Positions 39,811-54,200 of a stretch of 64,000 bases of DNA are shown one piece after another. The DNA comes from Calliopsis andreniformis (lineage: Eukaryota; Arthropoda; Insecta; Hymenoptera; Andrenidae). Every line of letters starts with the position of its first letter. Within the stretch, counting starts at the first letter, position 1. The translations under genes and the position numbers were made by a program. The DNA lies in assembly GCF_051401765.1 (NCBI RefSeq), contig NW_027480449.1, positions 3,348,001-3,412,000 of the forward strand, written 5' to 3'. Below the pieces are notes generated by a model, which was not told the origin of the DNA, made no database searches, and was given only the letters and a program-made list of their open reading frames with translations.

Positions 39811-42800
39811 GAGGACTGAGGATCGAGGATTGAGGGTTGAGGATTGAGGGTTGCAGATTCAGGATTGGTTACTGAGGATTAAAGATTGAGTATTGAGGAT
39901 TGAGGACTGAGGATTGAGGATTGAGGATTGAATGTTCAGTATTGAGGATTGAAGATTGAGAATTGAGAATTGGGGATTGAACATTGAGGACTGAGTGTTG
40001 AGGGTTGAGTGATGAGAATTGATATTTGTGGATAGAGATTTGAAGATTGTAGATTGAGTATTGAGTATTGAAAACTGTGAATTGATGATATTCTATTTGG
40101 GATTGTGGATTGACAACTGATTGTTGAGGACTGAGGGCTGAAGATTGAGGATTCAGGATTGAGGATTCAGGATTGAGGGTTGAGGACTGAGGATTGAGGA
40201 TTGAGGATTGAGGATTGAGGATTGAGGATTGAGGATTGAGGATTGAAGATTGAGGATTGGGTATTGAGGATTGAACATTGAGGATTGAGGATTGAGTATT
40301 GAGGAGTGAGGATTGAGGATTGAAGATTGAATATTGACGATTGAAGTTTGAGGATCGAGGATTGAGGGTTGTGGATTGAGGACGAGGATTGAGGGTTGAG
40401 TATTGATGTTTGATGTCTGAGGATTGAGGATTGAGGGTTGAGAATTGAGGATTAAGGATTGAGGATTGAAGATTGAGGATTGGGTATTGGGGATTGAAGA
40501 ATGAGTATTGAGAATTGAGGATTGAGGATTGATGATTGAAGATTGAGTATTGAGGATTGAAGATTAAGGATTGAGGATTGTGTATTGAAGATTGAGGATT
40601 TGGGACTGAGGATTGAAGATTGAGGACTGAGGATTGAGGATTGAGGATTTAGGATTGAGGATTGAGAATTGATGATTGAGGATTGAGGATTGAAGATTGA
40701 GGATTCGGTATTGAGGGTTGAAGAATGAGGATTGAGAAGTGAGGACTGAGGATTGAGGATTGCAGTTTGAGTATGGATGATTGAAGATTGAGGATTGAGT
40801 ATTGAGGATTGAGAATTGAGGATTGATTATTGATTGTTGAGTATTGAGGATTGAGGATTGAGGATTGAGGATTGAGGATTGAGGATTGAGGATTGAGGAT
40901 TCCGCATGAGGGCTGAGGATTGAGGATTGAGATTTGAGGACTGAGAACTGAGGATTGATGATTGAGAATTGAGGTTTGAGGATTGAGGATTGAAGATCGA
41001 GGATTGGGTATTGAGGATTTATGAATGAGGATTGAGGATTGAGGATTGAGGATTGAGGATTGACGATTGAAGATTGAGGATTGAAGATTGAGGATTGAGT
41101 ATTGAATATTGAGTATTGAGGATTGAAGATTGAGGATTGAGGATTGAGGGTTGACGATTGAGGACGAGGACTGACGCTTGAGGATTGAGGTTTGAGGGTT
41201 GAGGGTTGAGGATTGAGGATTGAGGATTGAGGATGGGGGCTGAGGATTGAGGATTGAGGTTTGAGGTCTGAGGACTGAGGATTGAGGATTGAGAATTGAG
41301 GATTGAGGATTGAGGATTGAGGATTGAAGATTGAGGATTGGGTATTGTGCATTGAAGAATGAGGATTGAGGATTGAGGATTGAGGATTGAGGATTGAAGA
41401 TTGAGGATTGAAGATTGAGAATTGTGTATTGAATATTGAGTATTGAGGATTGAAGATTGAGTATTGAGGATTGAGGGTTGACGATTGAGGACGAGGACTG
41501 ACGGTTGAGGATTGAGGTTTTAGGGTTGAGGGTTGAGGATTGAGGACTGAGGATTCAGCATGAGGGCTGAGGATTGAGGATTGAGATTTGAGGACTGAGA
41601 ACTGAGGATTGATGATTGAGAATTGAGGTTTGAGGATTGAGGATTGAAGATCGAGGATTGGGTATTGAGGATTGATGAATGAGGATTGAGGATTGAGGGT
41701 TGACGATTGAGGACGAGGACTGACGGTTGAGGATTGAGGTTTGAGGGTTGAGGGCTGAGGATTGAGGAATGATGATTGAGGATTGAGGATTGAGCATTGA
41801 GGATTGAGGATTGAAGACTGAGTATTGAAGATTGTAGATTGAGGATTGAGGACTGAGGATTGAGGATTGAGGGTTGAGGATTGAGGATTGAAGATTGAGT
41901 ATTGAGTATTGAAGATGGAGGGTTGAGGGTTGAGGATTGAGGATTGTGGACTGAAGATTGAGGATTGGGGATTGAGGATTGACGATTGAGGATTGAGTAT
42001 TGAGGATTGAGAATTGAGGATCGATTATTGAAGGTTGAGTATTGAGGATTGAAGATTGAGGATTGAGGATTGAGGATTGAGGATTGAGGATTGAGGATGA
42101 GGGCTGAGGATTGAGGTTTGAGGTTTGAGGGCTGAGGATTGAGGAATGATGATTGAGGATTGAGGATTGAGCATTGAGGATTGAAGATTGAGGACTGGGG
42201 AATGATGATTGAAGGTTGAGGATTAAGGATTGAAGATTGGGGATTGAGGATCTAGGATTGGAGATAGATTATTGAGGATTGAAGATTGGGGATTGAGGAT
42301 TGAGGATTGAGAATTGAGAATTGAGAATTGAGGATGAGGGCTGAGAGTTGAGGATTGATGTTTGAGGAATGAGGATTGAGGGTTGAGGATTGAGGATTGA
42401 GGGTTGAGGATTGATGACTGAGGATTGAGGGTTGAGTATTGAGGATGGAGGATTGAAGAGAGAGGACTGAGTATTGAGGATTGAGTGTTGAGAATTGATG
42501 TTTGAGGATTGAGACTTGATTATTGAATTTTGTGGATTGAGTATTGAACCATGAGAATTCAGGATATTCTATTGAGTATTGAGAATTGAGGATTGATGGT
42601 TGAGTGTTGAGGATTGAATATTGAGGATTGTGTATTGAGGATTGAAGAATGAGGATTGAGGATTGAGGATTGAGGATTGAGGATTGAAGACTGAGTATTG
42701 AGGATTGTAGATTGGGGATTGAGGACTGAGGATTGAGGATTGAGGGTTGAGGATTGAGGATTGAAGATTGAGTATTGAGTATTGAAGATGGAGCGTTGAG

Positions 42801-45657
42801 GGTTGAGTATTGAGGATTGTGGGCTGAAGATTGAGGATTGGGGATTGAGGATTGACGATTGAGGATTGAGTATTGAGGATTGAGAATTGAGGATCGATTA
42901 TTGAAGGTTGAGTATTGAGGATTGAAGATTGAGGATTGAGGATTGAGGATTGAGGATTGAGGATGAGGGCTGAGGATTGAGGTTTGAGGGTTGAGGGCTG
43001 AGGATTGAGGAATGATGATTGAGGATTGAGGATTGAGCATTGAGGATTGAAGATTGAGGACTGGGGAATGATGATTGAAGGTTGAGGATTAAGGATTGAA
43101 GATTGGGGATTGAGAATCTAGGATTGGAGATAGATTATTGAGGATTGAAGATTGGGGATTGAGGATTGAGGATTGAGAATTGAGAATTGAGAATTGAGGA
43201 TAAGGCTGAGAGTTGAGGATTGAGGTTTGAGGAATGAGGATTGAGGGTTGAGGATCGAGGATTGAGGGTTGAGGATTGAGGATTGAGGATTGAGTATTGA
43301 AGATTGAGTATTGATGACTGAGGATTGAGGGTTGAGTATTGAGGATGGAGGATTGAAGAGAGAGGACTGAGTATTGAGGATTGAGTGTTGAGAATTGATG
43401 TTTGAGGATTGAGACTTGATTATTGAATTTTGTGGATTGAGTATTGAACCATGAGAATTCAGGATATTCTATTGAGTATTGATAATTGAGGATTGATGGT
43501 TGAGTGTTGAGGATTGTTGGTTGAGGGTTGTGTGTTGAATATTGAGGATTGAGGATTGAGGATTGAGAATTGAGTATTGAAGATTGAGGATTGGGGATTG
43601 AGGATTGACGATTGAGGATTGAGTATTGAGGACTGAGAATTGAGGATTGAGGATTGAGTATTGAGTATTGAGGATTGAAGGTTGAGGATTGAGGATTGAG
43701 GATTGAAGATTGAGGACTGGGTGTTGATCGTTGAGTGATGAGGATTGATGTTTGTGGATTGAGATTTGAAGATTGAAGGATGGGGTTCAGTATTTAAAAC
43801 TGTGAATTGAGGATATTCTATTGAGGATTGAGGATTGACAATTGATTTTAGAGGACTGAGGGCTGAAGATAGAAGATTCAGGATTGAGGATTCGGGATTG
43901 AGGTTTGAGGACTGAGGATTGAGGGTTGAGGATAGAGGATTGAGGATTGACGCTTGAGGATTGAGGGTTGAGTATGGAGGATTGAAGAGAGAGGACTGAG
44001 TGTTGAGTATTGAGTGTTGAGAATTGATGTTTGAGGATTGAGATTTGATTATTGAATATTGTGGATTGAGTATTGAACCATGAGAATTCAGGATACTCTA
44101 TTGAGTATTGAGAGTTGAGCATTGATGATTGAGGCTTGAGTGTTGAATATTGAGGATTGAGGATTGAGTATTGAGAATTGAGGATTGAGGATTGAGGATT
44201 GAGTATTGAATATTGAGGATTGTGTATTGAGGATTGAAGAATGAGGACTGAGGATTGAGCATTGAGGATTGAGGGTTGAAGACTGAGTATTGAGGATCGT
44301 AGATTGAGGATTGAGGACTGAGGATTGAGGATTGAGGATTGAGGATTGAGGATTGAAGATTGAGTATTGAGTATTGAAGATTGAGGGTTGAGGATTGTGG
44401 ATTGAGGATTGTGGACTGAAGACTGAGGATTGGGGATTGAGAATTGAGGATTGAGGATTGAGGATTGAAGATTGAGGATTGGGTATTGAGGATTGAAGAA
44501 TGAGGATTGAGGATTGAGGATTGAGGATTGAGGATTGAGGATTGAAGATTGAAGATTGAGGATTGAAGATTGAGGATTGAGTATAGAATATTGAGTATTG
44601 AGGATTGAAGATTGAGGATTGAGGATTGAGGGTTGACGATTGAGGACGAGGACTGACGGTTGAGGATTGAGGTTTGAGGGTTGAGGGTTGAGGATTGAGG
44701 ACTGGTGATTGAGGATTGAGGATTGGGCATTGAGGATTGAAGATTGAGGACTGGGGAATGAGGATTGAAGGTTGATGATTAAGGATTGAAGATTGGGGAT
44801 TGAGGATCTAGGATTGGAGATTGATTATTGAGAATTGAGGATTGAGGATTGAGTATTGAGTATTGAGGATTGAAGATTGAGGATTGAGGATTGAGGATTG
44901 AAGATTGAGGACTGGGTGTTGATGGTTGAGTGATGAGAATTGATGTTTGTGGATTGAGATTTGAGGATTGCAGAATGGGGTTCAGTATTGAAAACTGTGA
45001 ATTGAGGATATTCTATTGAAGATTGAGGATTGACAATTGATTTTTGAGGACTGAGGACTGAAGATAGAGGATTCAGGATTGAGGATTCGGGATTGAGGTT
45101 TGAGGACTGAGGATTGAGGGTTGAGGATTGAGGATTGAGGATTGACTCTTGAGGATTGAGGGTTGAGGATGGAGGATTGAAGAGAGAGGACTGAGTGTTG
45201 AGTATTGAGTGTTGAGAATTCATGTTTGAGGATTGAGATTTGGTTATTGAATATTGTGGATTGAGTATTGAACCATGAGAATTCAGGATATTCTATTGAG
45301 TATTGAGAATTGAGGATTGATGATTGAGTATTCAGGATTGGTGTTTGAGGCTTTAGTGTTGAATATTGAGGATTGAGGATTGAGGATTGAGAATTGAGTG
45401 TTGAGGATTGAGGACTGAATATTGAGGATTGTGTATTGAGGATTGAAGAATGAGGATTGAGGATTGAGGATTGAGGATTGAGGATTGAAGACTGAGTATT
45501 GAGGATTGTGGATTGAGTATTGAGGACTGAGGATTGAGGATTGAGGATTGAGGATTGAAGATTGAGTATTGAGGATTGAGGATTGGGGATTGAGGATCGA
45601 GTATTGAGGATGGAGCATGAGGGCTGAGGGTTGACGGTTGAGGTTTGAGTATTGAAT

Positions 45658-45671
45658 CCTGAGGATTCAGG
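45658..45671. other. Short inverted repeat at the E core (CCTGA-ggat-TCAGG)
   Basis: The E core is preceded by a perfect 5-bp inverted repeat with a 4-base loop, ending where gatattct begins. It recurs at every E core. B and D cores have related but weaker versions containing an EcoRI site (gaattc), for example ctgagaattcag near 34,213. Function is unknown. Confidence 0.6.
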
Positions 45672-47837
45672 ATATTCTATTGAGTATTGTGAATTGAGGA
45701 TTGAGGATTGAGCAGTGAGGATTGAGGATTGAAGATTGTGGACTGAAGATTGAGTATTGAGGATTCAAGATTGATGACTGAGTATTGAGGGTTGAGGATT
45801 GAGGATTGAAGATAGAGGATTGGGGATTGAGGATTGACGATTGAGGATTGAGTATTGAGGAGTGAGAATTGAGGATTGAGGATTGAAGATTGAGGATTGA
45901 GGATTGAAGATTGAGTATGGATGATTGAAGATTGAGGATTGTGGATTGAGTGTTGAGGATTGAGGACGATGGCTGACGATTGAGGATTGAGATTTGAGGA
46001 TTGAGGATTGTGGGTTGAGGACTGAGGATTGAGGATTGAGGATTAAGCATTGAGGATTGAAGATTCAGTATTGAGGCTTGAGAATTGAGGATTGAGGTTT
46101 GAGGATTGAGGATTGAGGATTGAGGATTGAAGATTGAGGACTGGGGACGGAGTGTTGAGTGTTGAGTTATGAGTATTGATGTTTGTGTATAGAGGTTTGA
46201 AGATTGCAGATTGAGTATTGAGTATTGAAAACTGTGAATTGACGATATTCCATTGAGGATTGAGGATTGACAACTGATTGTTGAGGACTGAGGGCTGAAG
46301 ATTGAGGATTCAGGATTGTGGATTCAGGATTAAGGTTTGAGGACTGAAGATTGAGGATTGAGGATTAAGGATTGAGGGTTGAGGATTGAGGATTGAGGAT
46401 CGAAGATTGAGGATTGGGTATTGCGGATTGAACATTGAGGATTGAGGATTGAGGATTGAGGACTGAGGATCGAGGATTGAGGGTTGAGGATTGAGGGTTG
46501 CAGATTGAGGATTGGGTACTGAGGATTAAAGATTGAGTATTGAGGATTGAGGACTCAGGATTGAGGATTGAGGATTGAATGTTCAGTATTGAGGATTGAA
46601 GATTGAGAATTGAGAATTGGGGATTGAACATTGAGGACTGAGTGTTGAGGGTTGAGTGATGAGAATTGATGTTTGTGGATAGAGATTTGAAGATTGTAGA
46701 TTGAGTATTGAGTATTGAAAACTGTGAATTGATGATATTCTATTGGGGATTGTGGATTGACAACTGATTGTTGAGGACTGAGGGCTGAAGATTGAGGATT
46801 CAGGATTGAGGATTCAGGATTGAGGGTTGAGGACTGAGGATTGAGGATTGAGGATTGAGGATTGAGGATTGAGGATTGAGGATTGAGGATTGAAGATTGA
46901 AGATTGAGTATTGAGGATTGAAGATTAAGGATTGAGGATTGTGTATTGAAGATTGAGGATTTGGGACTGAGGATTGAAGATTGAGGACTGAGGATTGAGG
47001 ATTGAGGATTAAGGATTGAGGATTGAGAATTGATGATTGAGGATTGAGGATTGAAGATTGAGGATTCGGTATTGAGGGTTGAAGAATGAGGATTGAGGAG
47101 TGAGGACTGAGGATTGAGGATTGCAGTTTGAGTATGGATGATTGAAGATTGAGGATTGAGTATTGAGGATTGAGAATTGAGGATTGATTATTGAATGTTG
47201 AGTATTGAGGATTGAGGATTGAGGATTGAGGATTGAGGATTGAGGATTCAGCATGAGGGCTGAGGATTGAGGATTGAGATTTGAGGACTGAGAACTGAGG
47301 ATTGATGATTGAGAATTGAGGTTTGAGGATTGAGGATTGAAGATCGAGGATTGGGTATTGAGGATTGATGAATGAGGATTGAGGATTGAGGATTGAGGAT
47401 AGAGGATTGACGATTGAAGATTGAGGATTGAAGATTGAGGATTGAGTATTGAATATTGAGTATTGAGTATTGAGAATTGAGGATTGATGATTGAGTATTC
47501 AGGATTGGTGTTTGAGGCTTTAGTGTTGAATATTGAGGATTGAGGATTGAGGATTGAGAATTGAGTGTTGAGGATTGAGGACTGAATATTGAGGATTGTG
47601 TATTGAGGATTGAAGAATGAGGATTGAGGATTGAGGATTGAGGATTGAGGATTGAAGACTGAGTATTGAGGATTGTGGATTGAGTATTGAGGACTGAGGA
47701 TTGAGGATTGAGGATTGAGGATTGAAGATTGAGTATTGAGGATTGAGGATTGGGGATTGAGGATCGAGTATTGAGGATGGAGCATGAGGGCTGAGGGTTG
47801 ACGGTTGAGGTTTGAGTATTGAATCCTGAGGATTCAG
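45671..47837. repeat. E-A3-A2 higher-order unit, 2,167 bp (first)
   Basis: The order is E core (45,671), A3 core 573 bp on (46,244, gacgatattcc form), A2 core 490 bp on (46,734, gatgatattct form), and the next E core 1,104 bp further. The length is three short of a multiple of seven, matching three hexamer slips (gaggac before gatggct; cagcat and gagcat before gagggct). Confidence 0.85.
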
Positions 47838-47976
47838 GATATTCTATTGAGTATTGTGAATTGAGGATTGAGGATTGAGCAGTGAGGATTGAGGATTGAA
47901 GATTGTGGACTGAAGATTGAGTATTGAGGATTCAAGATTGATGACTGAGTATTGAGGGTTGAGGATTGAGGATTGA

Positions 47977-48292
47977 GGATTGAGGATTGAGGGTTGAAGA
48001 CTGAGTATTGAGGATTGTGGATTGAGTATTGAGGACTGAGGATTGAGGATTGAGAATTGAGGATTGAGGATTGAAGATTGAGGATTGAGGATTGAAGATT
48101 GAGTATGGATGATTGAAGATTGAGGATTGTGGATTGAGTGTTGAGGATTGAGGACGATGGCTGACGATTGAGGATTGAGATTTGAGGATTGAGGATTGTG
48201 GGTTGAGGACTGAGGATTGAGGATTGAGGATTAAGCATTGAGGATTGAAGATTCAGTATTGAGGCTTGAGAATTGAGGATTGAGGTTTGAGG
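47977..48292. repeat. Spacer between the 7.2-kb copies: chimeric E-block remainder
   Basis: This 316-bp stretch finishes the E block that starts at 47,838. Its first 75 bp or so resemble text near 47,660 (gactgagtattg, then gattgtgg). After that it follows the normal E-block text seen after 45,850, including the gaggacgatggct slip. It ends in ordinary variant heptamers at the junction with the second copy. Confidence 0.75.
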
Positions 48293-51200
48293 ATTGAGGA
48301 TTGAGAATTGAGGATTGATTATTGATTGTTGAGTATTGAGGATTGAGGATTGAGGATTGAGGATTGAGGATTGAGGATTGAGGATTGAGGATTCCGCATG
48401 AGGGCTGAGGATTGAGGATTGAGATTTGAGGACTGAGAACTGAGGATTGATGATTGAGAATTGAGGTTTGAGGATTGAGGATTGAAGATCGAGGATTGGG
48501 TATTGAGGATTTATGAATGAGGATTGAGGATTGAGGATTGAGGATTGAGGATTGACGATTGAAGATTGAGGATTGAAGATTGAGGATTGAGTATTGAATA
48601 TTGAGTATTGAGGATTGAAGATTGAGGATTGAGGATTGAGGGTTGACGATTGAGGACGAGGACTGACGCTTGAGGATTGAGGTTTGAGGGTTGAGGGTTG
48701 AGGATTGAGGATTGAGGATTGAGGATGGGGGCTGAGGATTGAGGATTGAGGTTTGAGGTCTGAGGACTGAGGATTGAGGATTGAGAATTGAGGATTGAGG
48801 ATTGAGGATTGAGGATTGAAGATTGAGGATTGGGTATTGTGCATTGAAGAATGAGGATTGAGGATTGAGGATTGAGGATTGAGGATTGAAGATTGAGGAT
48901 TGAAGATTGAGAATTGTGTATTGAATATTGAGTATTGAGGATTGAAGATTGAGTATTGAGGATTGAGGGTTGACGATTGAGGACGAGGACTGACGGTTGA
49001 GGATTGAGGTTTTAGGGTTGAGGGTTGAGGATTGAGGACTGAGGATTCAGCATGAGGGCTGAGGATTGAGGATTGAGATTTGAGGACTGAGAACTGAGGA
49101 TTGATGATTGAGAATTGAGGTTTGAGGATTGAGGATTGAAGATCGAGGATTGGGTATTGAGGATTGATGAATGAGGATTGAGGATTGAGGGTTGACGATT
49201 GAGGACGAGGACTGACGGTTGAGGATTGAGGTTTGAGGGTTGAGGGCTGAGGATTGAGGAATGATGATTGAGGATTGAGGATTGAGCATTGAGGATTGAG
49301 GATTGAAGACTGAGTATTGAAGATTGTAGATTGAGGATTGAGGACTGAGGATTGAGGATTGAGGGTTGAGGATTGAGGATTGAAGATTGAGTATTGAGTA
49401 TTGAAGATGGAGGGTTGAGGGTTGAGGATTGAGGATTGTGGACTGAAGATTGAGGATTGGGGATTGAGGATTGACGATTGAGGATTGAGTATTGAGGATT
49501 GAGAATTGAGGATCGATTATTGAAGGTTGAGTATTGAGGATTGAAGATTGAGGATTGAGGATTGAGGATTGAGGATTGAGGATTGAGGATGAGGGCTGAG
49601 GATTGAGGTTTGAGGTTTGAGGGCTGAGGATTGAGGAATGATGATTGAGGATTGAGGATTGAGCATTGAGGATTGAAGATTGAGGACTGGGGAATGATGA
49701 TTGAAGGTTGAGGATTAAGGATTGAAGATTGGGGATTGAGGATCTAGGATTGGAGATAGATTATTGAGGATTGAAGATTGGGGATTGAGGATTGAGGATT
49801 GAGAATTGAGAATTGAGAATTGAGGATGAGGGCTGAGAGTTGAGGATTGATGTTTGAGGAATGAGGATTGAGGGTTGAGGATTGAGGATTGAGGGTTGAG
49901 GATTGATGACTGAGGATTGAGGGTTGAGTATTGAGGATGGAGGATTGAAGAGAGAGGACTGAGTATTGAGGATTGAGTGTTGAGAATTGATGTTTGAGGA
50001 TTGAGACTTGATTATTGAATTTTGTGGATTGAGTATTGAACCATGAGAATTCAGGATATTCTATTGAGTATTGAGAATTGAGGATTGATGGTTGAGTGTT
50101 GAGGATTGAATATTGAGGATTGTGTATTGAGGATTGAAGAATGAGGATTGAGGATTGAGGATTGAGGATTGAGGATTGAAGACTGAGTATTGAGGATTGT
50201 AGATTGGGGATTGAGGACTCAGGATTGAGGATTGAGGGTTGAGGATTGAGGATTGAAGATTGAGTATTGAGTATTGAAGATGGAGCGTTGAGGGTTGAGT
50301 ATTGAGGATTGTGGGCTGAAGATTGAGGATTGGGGATTGAGGATTGACGATTGAGGATTGAGTATTGAGGATTGAGAATTGAGGATCGATTATTGAAGGT
50401 TGAGTATTGAGGATTGAAGATTGAGGATTGAGGATTGAGGATTGAGGATTGAGGATGAGGGCTGAGGATTGAGGTTTGAGGGTTGAGGGCTGAGGATTGA
50501 GGAATGATGATTGAGGATTGAGGATTGAGCATTGAGGATTGAAGATTGAGGACTGGGGAATGATGATTGAAGGTTGAGGATTAAGGATTGAAGATTGGGG
50601 ATTGAGAATCTAGGATTGGAGATAGATTATTGAGGATTGAAGATTGGGGATTGAGGATTGAGGATTGAGAATTGAGAATTGAGAATTGAGGATAAGGCTG
50701 AGAGTTGAGGATTGAGGTTTGAGGAATGAGGATTGAGGGTTGAGGATCGAGGATTGAGGGTTGAGGATTGAGGATTGAGGATTGAGTATTGAAGATTGAG
50801 TATTGATGACTGAGGATTGAGGGTTGAGTATTGAGGATGGAGGATTGAAGAGAGAGGACTGAGTATTGAGGATTGAGTGTTGAGAATTGATGTTTGAGGA
50901 TTGAGACTTGATTATTGAATTTTGTGGATTGAGTATTGAACCATGAGAATTCAGGATATTCTATTGAGTATTGATAATTGAGGATTGATGGTTGAGTGTT
51001 GAGGATTGTTGGTTGAGGGTTGTGTGTTGAATATTGAGGATTGAGGATTGAGGATTGAGAATTGAGTATTGAAGATTGAGGATTGGGGATTGAGGATTGA
51101 CGATTGAGGATTGAGTATTGAGGACTGAGAATTGAGGATTGAGGATTGAGTATTGAGTATTGAGGATTGAAGGTTGAGGATTGAGGATTGAGGATTGAAG

Positions 51201-54200
51201 ATTGAGGACTGGGTGTTGATCGTTGAGTGATGAGGATTGATGTTTGTGGATTGAGATTTGAAGATTGAAGGATGGGGTTCAGTATTTAAAACTGTGAATT
51301 GAGGATATTCTATTGAGGATTGAGGATTGACAATTGATTTTAGAGGACTGAGGGCTGAAGATAGAAGATTCAGGATTGAGGATTCGGGATTGAGGTTTGA
51401 GGACTGAGGATTGAGGGTTGAGGATAGAGGATTGAGGATTGACGCTTGAGGATTGAGGGTTGAGTATGGAGGATTGAAGAGAGAGGACTGAGTGTTGAGT
51501 ATTGAGTGTTGAGAATTGATGTTTGAGGATTGAGATTTGATTATTGAATATTGTGGATTGAGTATTGAACCATGAGAATTCAGGATACTCTATTGAGTAT
51601 TGAGAGTTGAGCATTGATGATTGAGGCTTGAGTGTTGAATATTGAGGATTGAGGATTGAGTATTGAGAATTGAGGATTGAGGATTGAGGATTGAGTATTG
51701 AATATTGAGGATTGTGTATTGAGGATTGAAGAATGAGGACTGAGGATTGAGCATTGAGGATTGAGGGTTGAAGACTGAGTATTGAGGATCGTAGATTGAG
51801 GATTGAGGACTGAGGATTGAGGATTGAGGATTGAGGATTGAGGATTGAAGATTGAGTATTGAGTATTGAAGATTGAGGGTTGAGGATTGTGGATTGAGGA
51901 TTGTGGACTGAAGACTGAGGATTGGGGATTGAGAATTGAGGATTGAGGATTGAGGATTGAAGATTGAGGATTGGGTATTGAGGATTGAAGAATGAGGATT
52001 GAGGATTGAGGATTGAGGATTGAGGATTGAGGATTGAAGATTGAAGATTGAGGATTGAAGATTGAGGATTGAGTATAGAATATTGAGTATTGAGGATTGA
52101 AGATTGAGGATTGAGGATTGAGGGTTGACGATTGAGGACGAGGACTGACGGTTGAGGATTGAGGTTTGAGGGTTGAGGGTTGAGGATTGAGGACTGGTGA
52201 TTGAGGATTGAGGATTGGGCATTGAGGATTGAAGATTGAGGACTGGGGAATGAGGATTGAAGGTTGATGATTAAGGATTGAAGATTGGGGATTGAGGATC
52301 TAGGATTGGAGATTGATTATTGAGAATTGAGGATTGAGGATTGAGTATTGAGTATTGAGGATTGAAGATTGAGGATTGAGGATTGAGGATTGAAGATTGA
52401 GGACTGGGTGTTGATGGTTGAGTGATGAGAATTGATGTTTGTGGATTGAGATTTGAGGATTGCAGAATGGGGTTCAGTATTGAAAACTGTGAATTGAGGA
52501 TATTCTATTGAAGATTGAGGATTGACAATTGATTTTTGAGGACTGAGGACTGAAGATAGAGGATTCAGGATTGAGGATTCGGGATTGAGGTTTGAGGACT
52601 GAGGATTGAGGGTTGAGGATTGAGGATTGAGGATTGACTCTTGAGGATTGAGGGTTGAGGATGGAGGATTGAAGAGAGAGGACTGAGTGTTGAGTATTGA
52701 GTGTTGAGAATTCATGTTTGAGGATTGAGATTTGGTTATTGAATATTGTGGATTGAGTATTGAACCATGAGAATTCAGGATATTCTATTGAGTATTGAGA
52801 ATTGAGGATTGATGATTGAGTATTCAGGATTGGTGTTTGAGGCTTTAGTGTTGAATATTGAGGATTGAGGATTGAGGATTGAGAATTGAGTGTTGAGGAT
52901 TGAGGACTGAATATTGAGGATTGTGTATTGAGGATTGAAGAATGAGGATTGAGGATTGAGGATTGAGGATTGAGGATTGAAGACTGAGTATTGAGGATTG
53001 TGGATTGAGTATTGAGGACTGAGGATTGAGGATTGAGGATTGAGGATTGAAGATTGAGTATTGAGGATTGAGGATTGGGGATTGAGGATCGAGTATTGAG
53101 GATGGAGCATGAGGGCTGAGGGTTGACGGTTGAGGTTTGAGTATTGAATCCTGAGGATTCAGGATATTCTATTGAGTATTGTGAATTGAGGATTGAGGAT
53201 TGAGCAGTGAGGATTGAGGATTGAAGATTGTGGACTGAAGATTGAGTATTGAGGATTCAAGATTGATGACTGAGTATTGAGGGTTGAGGATTGAGGATTG
53301 AAGATAGAGGATTGGGGATTGAGGATTGACGATTGAGGATTGAGTATTGAGGAGTGAGAATTGAGGATTGAGGATTGAAGATTGAGGATTGAGGATTGAA
53401 GATTGAGTATGGATGATTGAAGATTGAGGATTGTGGATTGAGTGTTGAGGATTGAGGACGATGGCTGACGATTGAGGATTGAGATTTGAGGATTGAGGAT
53501 TGTGGGTTGAGGACTGAGGATTGAGGATTGAGGATTAAGCATTGAGGATTGAAGATTCAGTATTGAGGCTTGAGAATTGAGGATTGAGGTTTGAGGATTG
53601 AGGATTGAGGATTGAGGATTGAAGATTGAGGACTGGGGACGGAGTGTTGAGTGTTGAGTTATGAGTATTGATGTTTGTGTATAGAGGTTTGAAGATTGCA
53701 GATTGAGTATTGAGTATTGAAAACTGTGAATTGACGATATTCCATTGAGGATTGAGGATTGACAACTGATTGTTGAGGACTGAGGGCTGAAGATTGAGGA
53801 TTCAGGATTGTGGATTCAGGATTAAGGTTTGAGGACTGAAGATTGAGGATTGAGGATTAAGGATTGAGGGTTGAGGATTGAGGATTGAGGATCGAAGATT
53901 GAGGATTGGGTATTGCGGATTGAACATTGAGGATTGAGGATTGAGGATTGAGGACTGAGGATCGAGGATTGAGGGTTGAGGATTGAGGGTTGCAGATTGA
54001 GGATTGGGTACTGAGGATTAAAGATTGAGTATTGAGGATTGAGGACTGAGGATTGAGGATTGAGGATTGAATGTTCAGTATTGAGGATTGAAGATTGAGA
54101 ATTGAGAATTGGGGATTGAACATTGAGGACTGAGTGTTGAGGGTTGAGTGATGAGAATTGATGTTTGTGGATAGAGATTTGAAGATTGTAGATTGAGTAT

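Larger units (their letters stand above)
28861..40800. repeat. Zone 3: A-B dyads with CCATGAG B cores
   Basis: B cores here carry CCATGAG, where zones 1-2 mostly have CCGTGAG. They lie at 29442, 29840, 31985, 32621, 33850, 35386, 35972, 36608, 37928 and 39318. A cores lie at 29163, 30965, 32341, 36328 and 39674, and an A2 core at 40087. A D core (tactgag before aattcagg) is at 34226, matching the one at 23764 in zone 1. The pattern B, then A 356 bp later, occurs at 31985/32341, 35972/36328 and 39318/39674. B again 280 bp after that A follows only the first two (32621 and 36608); the third is followed by an A2 core. This points to repeated block duplication. Confidence 0.8.
40801..47976. repeat. 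7.2-kb segmental duplication, copy 1
   Basis: Every landmark in this segment recurs 7,492 bp downstream without a length change: B cores at 42,563, 43,463, 44,092 and 45,287; A cores at 43,812 and 45,007; E at 45,671; A3 at 46,244; A2 at 46,734; and E at 47,838. Only two substitutions were noticed by eye, G at 42,728 against C at 50,220 and C at 46,556 against G at 54,048. The left edge is just before 40,801 and the right edge at about 47,976. The segment contains a nested 900-bp spacing between two similar B-core blocks (42,563 and 43,463). Confidence 0.92.

Noticed and set aside
46551..46560. Functional variant at actcagg (46,556) and at 50,220
   Set aside because: These are single G/C differences between duplicate copies. 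They may be real substitutions or consensus errors in a repeat that is hard to polish.
47834..48844. 336-residue minus-strand open frame crossing the 7.2-kb duplication junction
   Set aside because: The frame runs through a recombination junction (about 48,293) without losing its repeat text. That happens because any heptamer phase is open, not because a protein is conserved.
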